A stretch of 30,371 nucleotides of DNA from a virus. Below the pieces are notes generated by a model. The model worked only from the letters and a program-made list of their open reading frames with translations, ran no database searches and was not told the DNA's origin. A program made the position numbers and the translations under genes. Positions 30,188 to 30,371 of this stretch are shown piece after piece; position 1 is the stretch's first letter, and each line of letters begins with the position of its first letter. The stretch covers positions 1 to 30,371 of the IMG/VR virus record IMGVR_UViG_3300005582_000063. The stretch is one strand, 5' to 3'.

Positions 30188-30371
30188 AAAGTCTCCTAAG
30201 AAGTCTTTCTACACCAACGGCGATGATCCTACAGGATTAACCCTAACCTATCTCTATAAAAAATGCTAGATGCCTTGGTAGCTCTAGGCAAGTCTTTTAT
30301 CTTTGCGCTATGATACTACTTACTCTATTAGAGCTGCTAGACTACCAGACTACGGCAGATTCGGTGTGGAT
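30188..30371. other. Non-coding start region of the minus-strand block
   Basis: These 184 bases have no convincing open frame. They contain the ribosome binding site of the minus-strand gene and several short inverted repeats: tgcct/aggca around 30272-30291, ctcta/tagag around 30323-30333, and a doubled agactac near 30339-30352. A promoter for the minus-strand genes must lie here or beyond. TAGTAT on the minus strand (30312-30317) is a possible -10, but I cannot fix it. No tRNA cloverleaf could be built. Confidence 0.35.

Noticed and set aside
26900-30344. Motif TAGACTA/TAGTCTA near three early-gene regions (26900, 27613, 30338)
   Set aside because: A 7-mer on both strands is expected about four times by chance in 30 kb, more in AT-rich DNA, so the three sites carry no weight.
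30326-30371. tRNA-like piece (ttagagc ... ggcagattcgg) at the window end
   Set aside because: The anticodon stem cannot be paired on either strand and the acceptor end is outside the window or absent.

Overview
The window is part of the genome of a tailed double-stranded DNA phage with a long, non-contractile (siphovirus-type) tail. Its host is almost certainly an actinobacterium: two WhiB-like (Wbl) Fe-S regulators are present, a family confined to Actinobacteria and their phages, and the head and tail proteins are of actinophage type. The DNA is visibly AT-rich, unlike most cultured actinophages, so a low-GC host such as a freshwater nanopelagic actinobacterium is a reasonable inference, not something the sequence proves. 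Terminase, portal, protease and lysis genes are not here and presumably lie outside the window.

Layout. Positions 3-6091 (+) hold capsid, tail tube, neck genes and the tail assembly chaperone with its -1 frameshift. Positions 6103-14108 hold the tape measure and two large tail-tip proteins. Positions 14111-18028 hold two paralogous fibre genes with S74-like chaperone ends and two small unknown genes. Positions 18043-24466 hold a tightly overlapping DNA replication and recombination operon: PolA, RuvC-like resolvase, SNF2 helicase, Cas4/RecB-like nuclease, Sak4-like ATPase and a DUF669-like ssDNA-binding protein. It ends at a strong terminator. Positions 24539-28154 hold a putative GT-B glycosyltransferase and small regulatory or unknown genes, including both Wbl proteins. 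Positions 28105-30187 (-) hold a four-gene accessory block: a small unknown protein, a Cys-rich protein, a GT2-TPR glycosyltransferase and a SAM methyltransferase.

Most interesting signals. (1) The two capsid-like genes have opposite Phe codon use, and a 20-bp RNA stem encloses the ribosome binding site and start codon of the second, which suggests built-in control of capsid subunit ratio. (2) One beta-rich repeat (TxAHGxxxGxxVxVSG...FNGTFTI...TTFxY) occurs about eleven times across three tail proteins, including about seven copies inserted in the middle of a Dit-like protein. (3) The tail chaperone overlap has candidate slippery sites with a perfect 8-bp hairpin. (4) One Wbl protein is fused to a zinc ribbon, and the other carries a terminator-like hairpin inside its coding sequence. 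(5) A 47-bp imperfect palindrome lies within the replication operon.

All family names come from reading motifs by eye; no database search was run.
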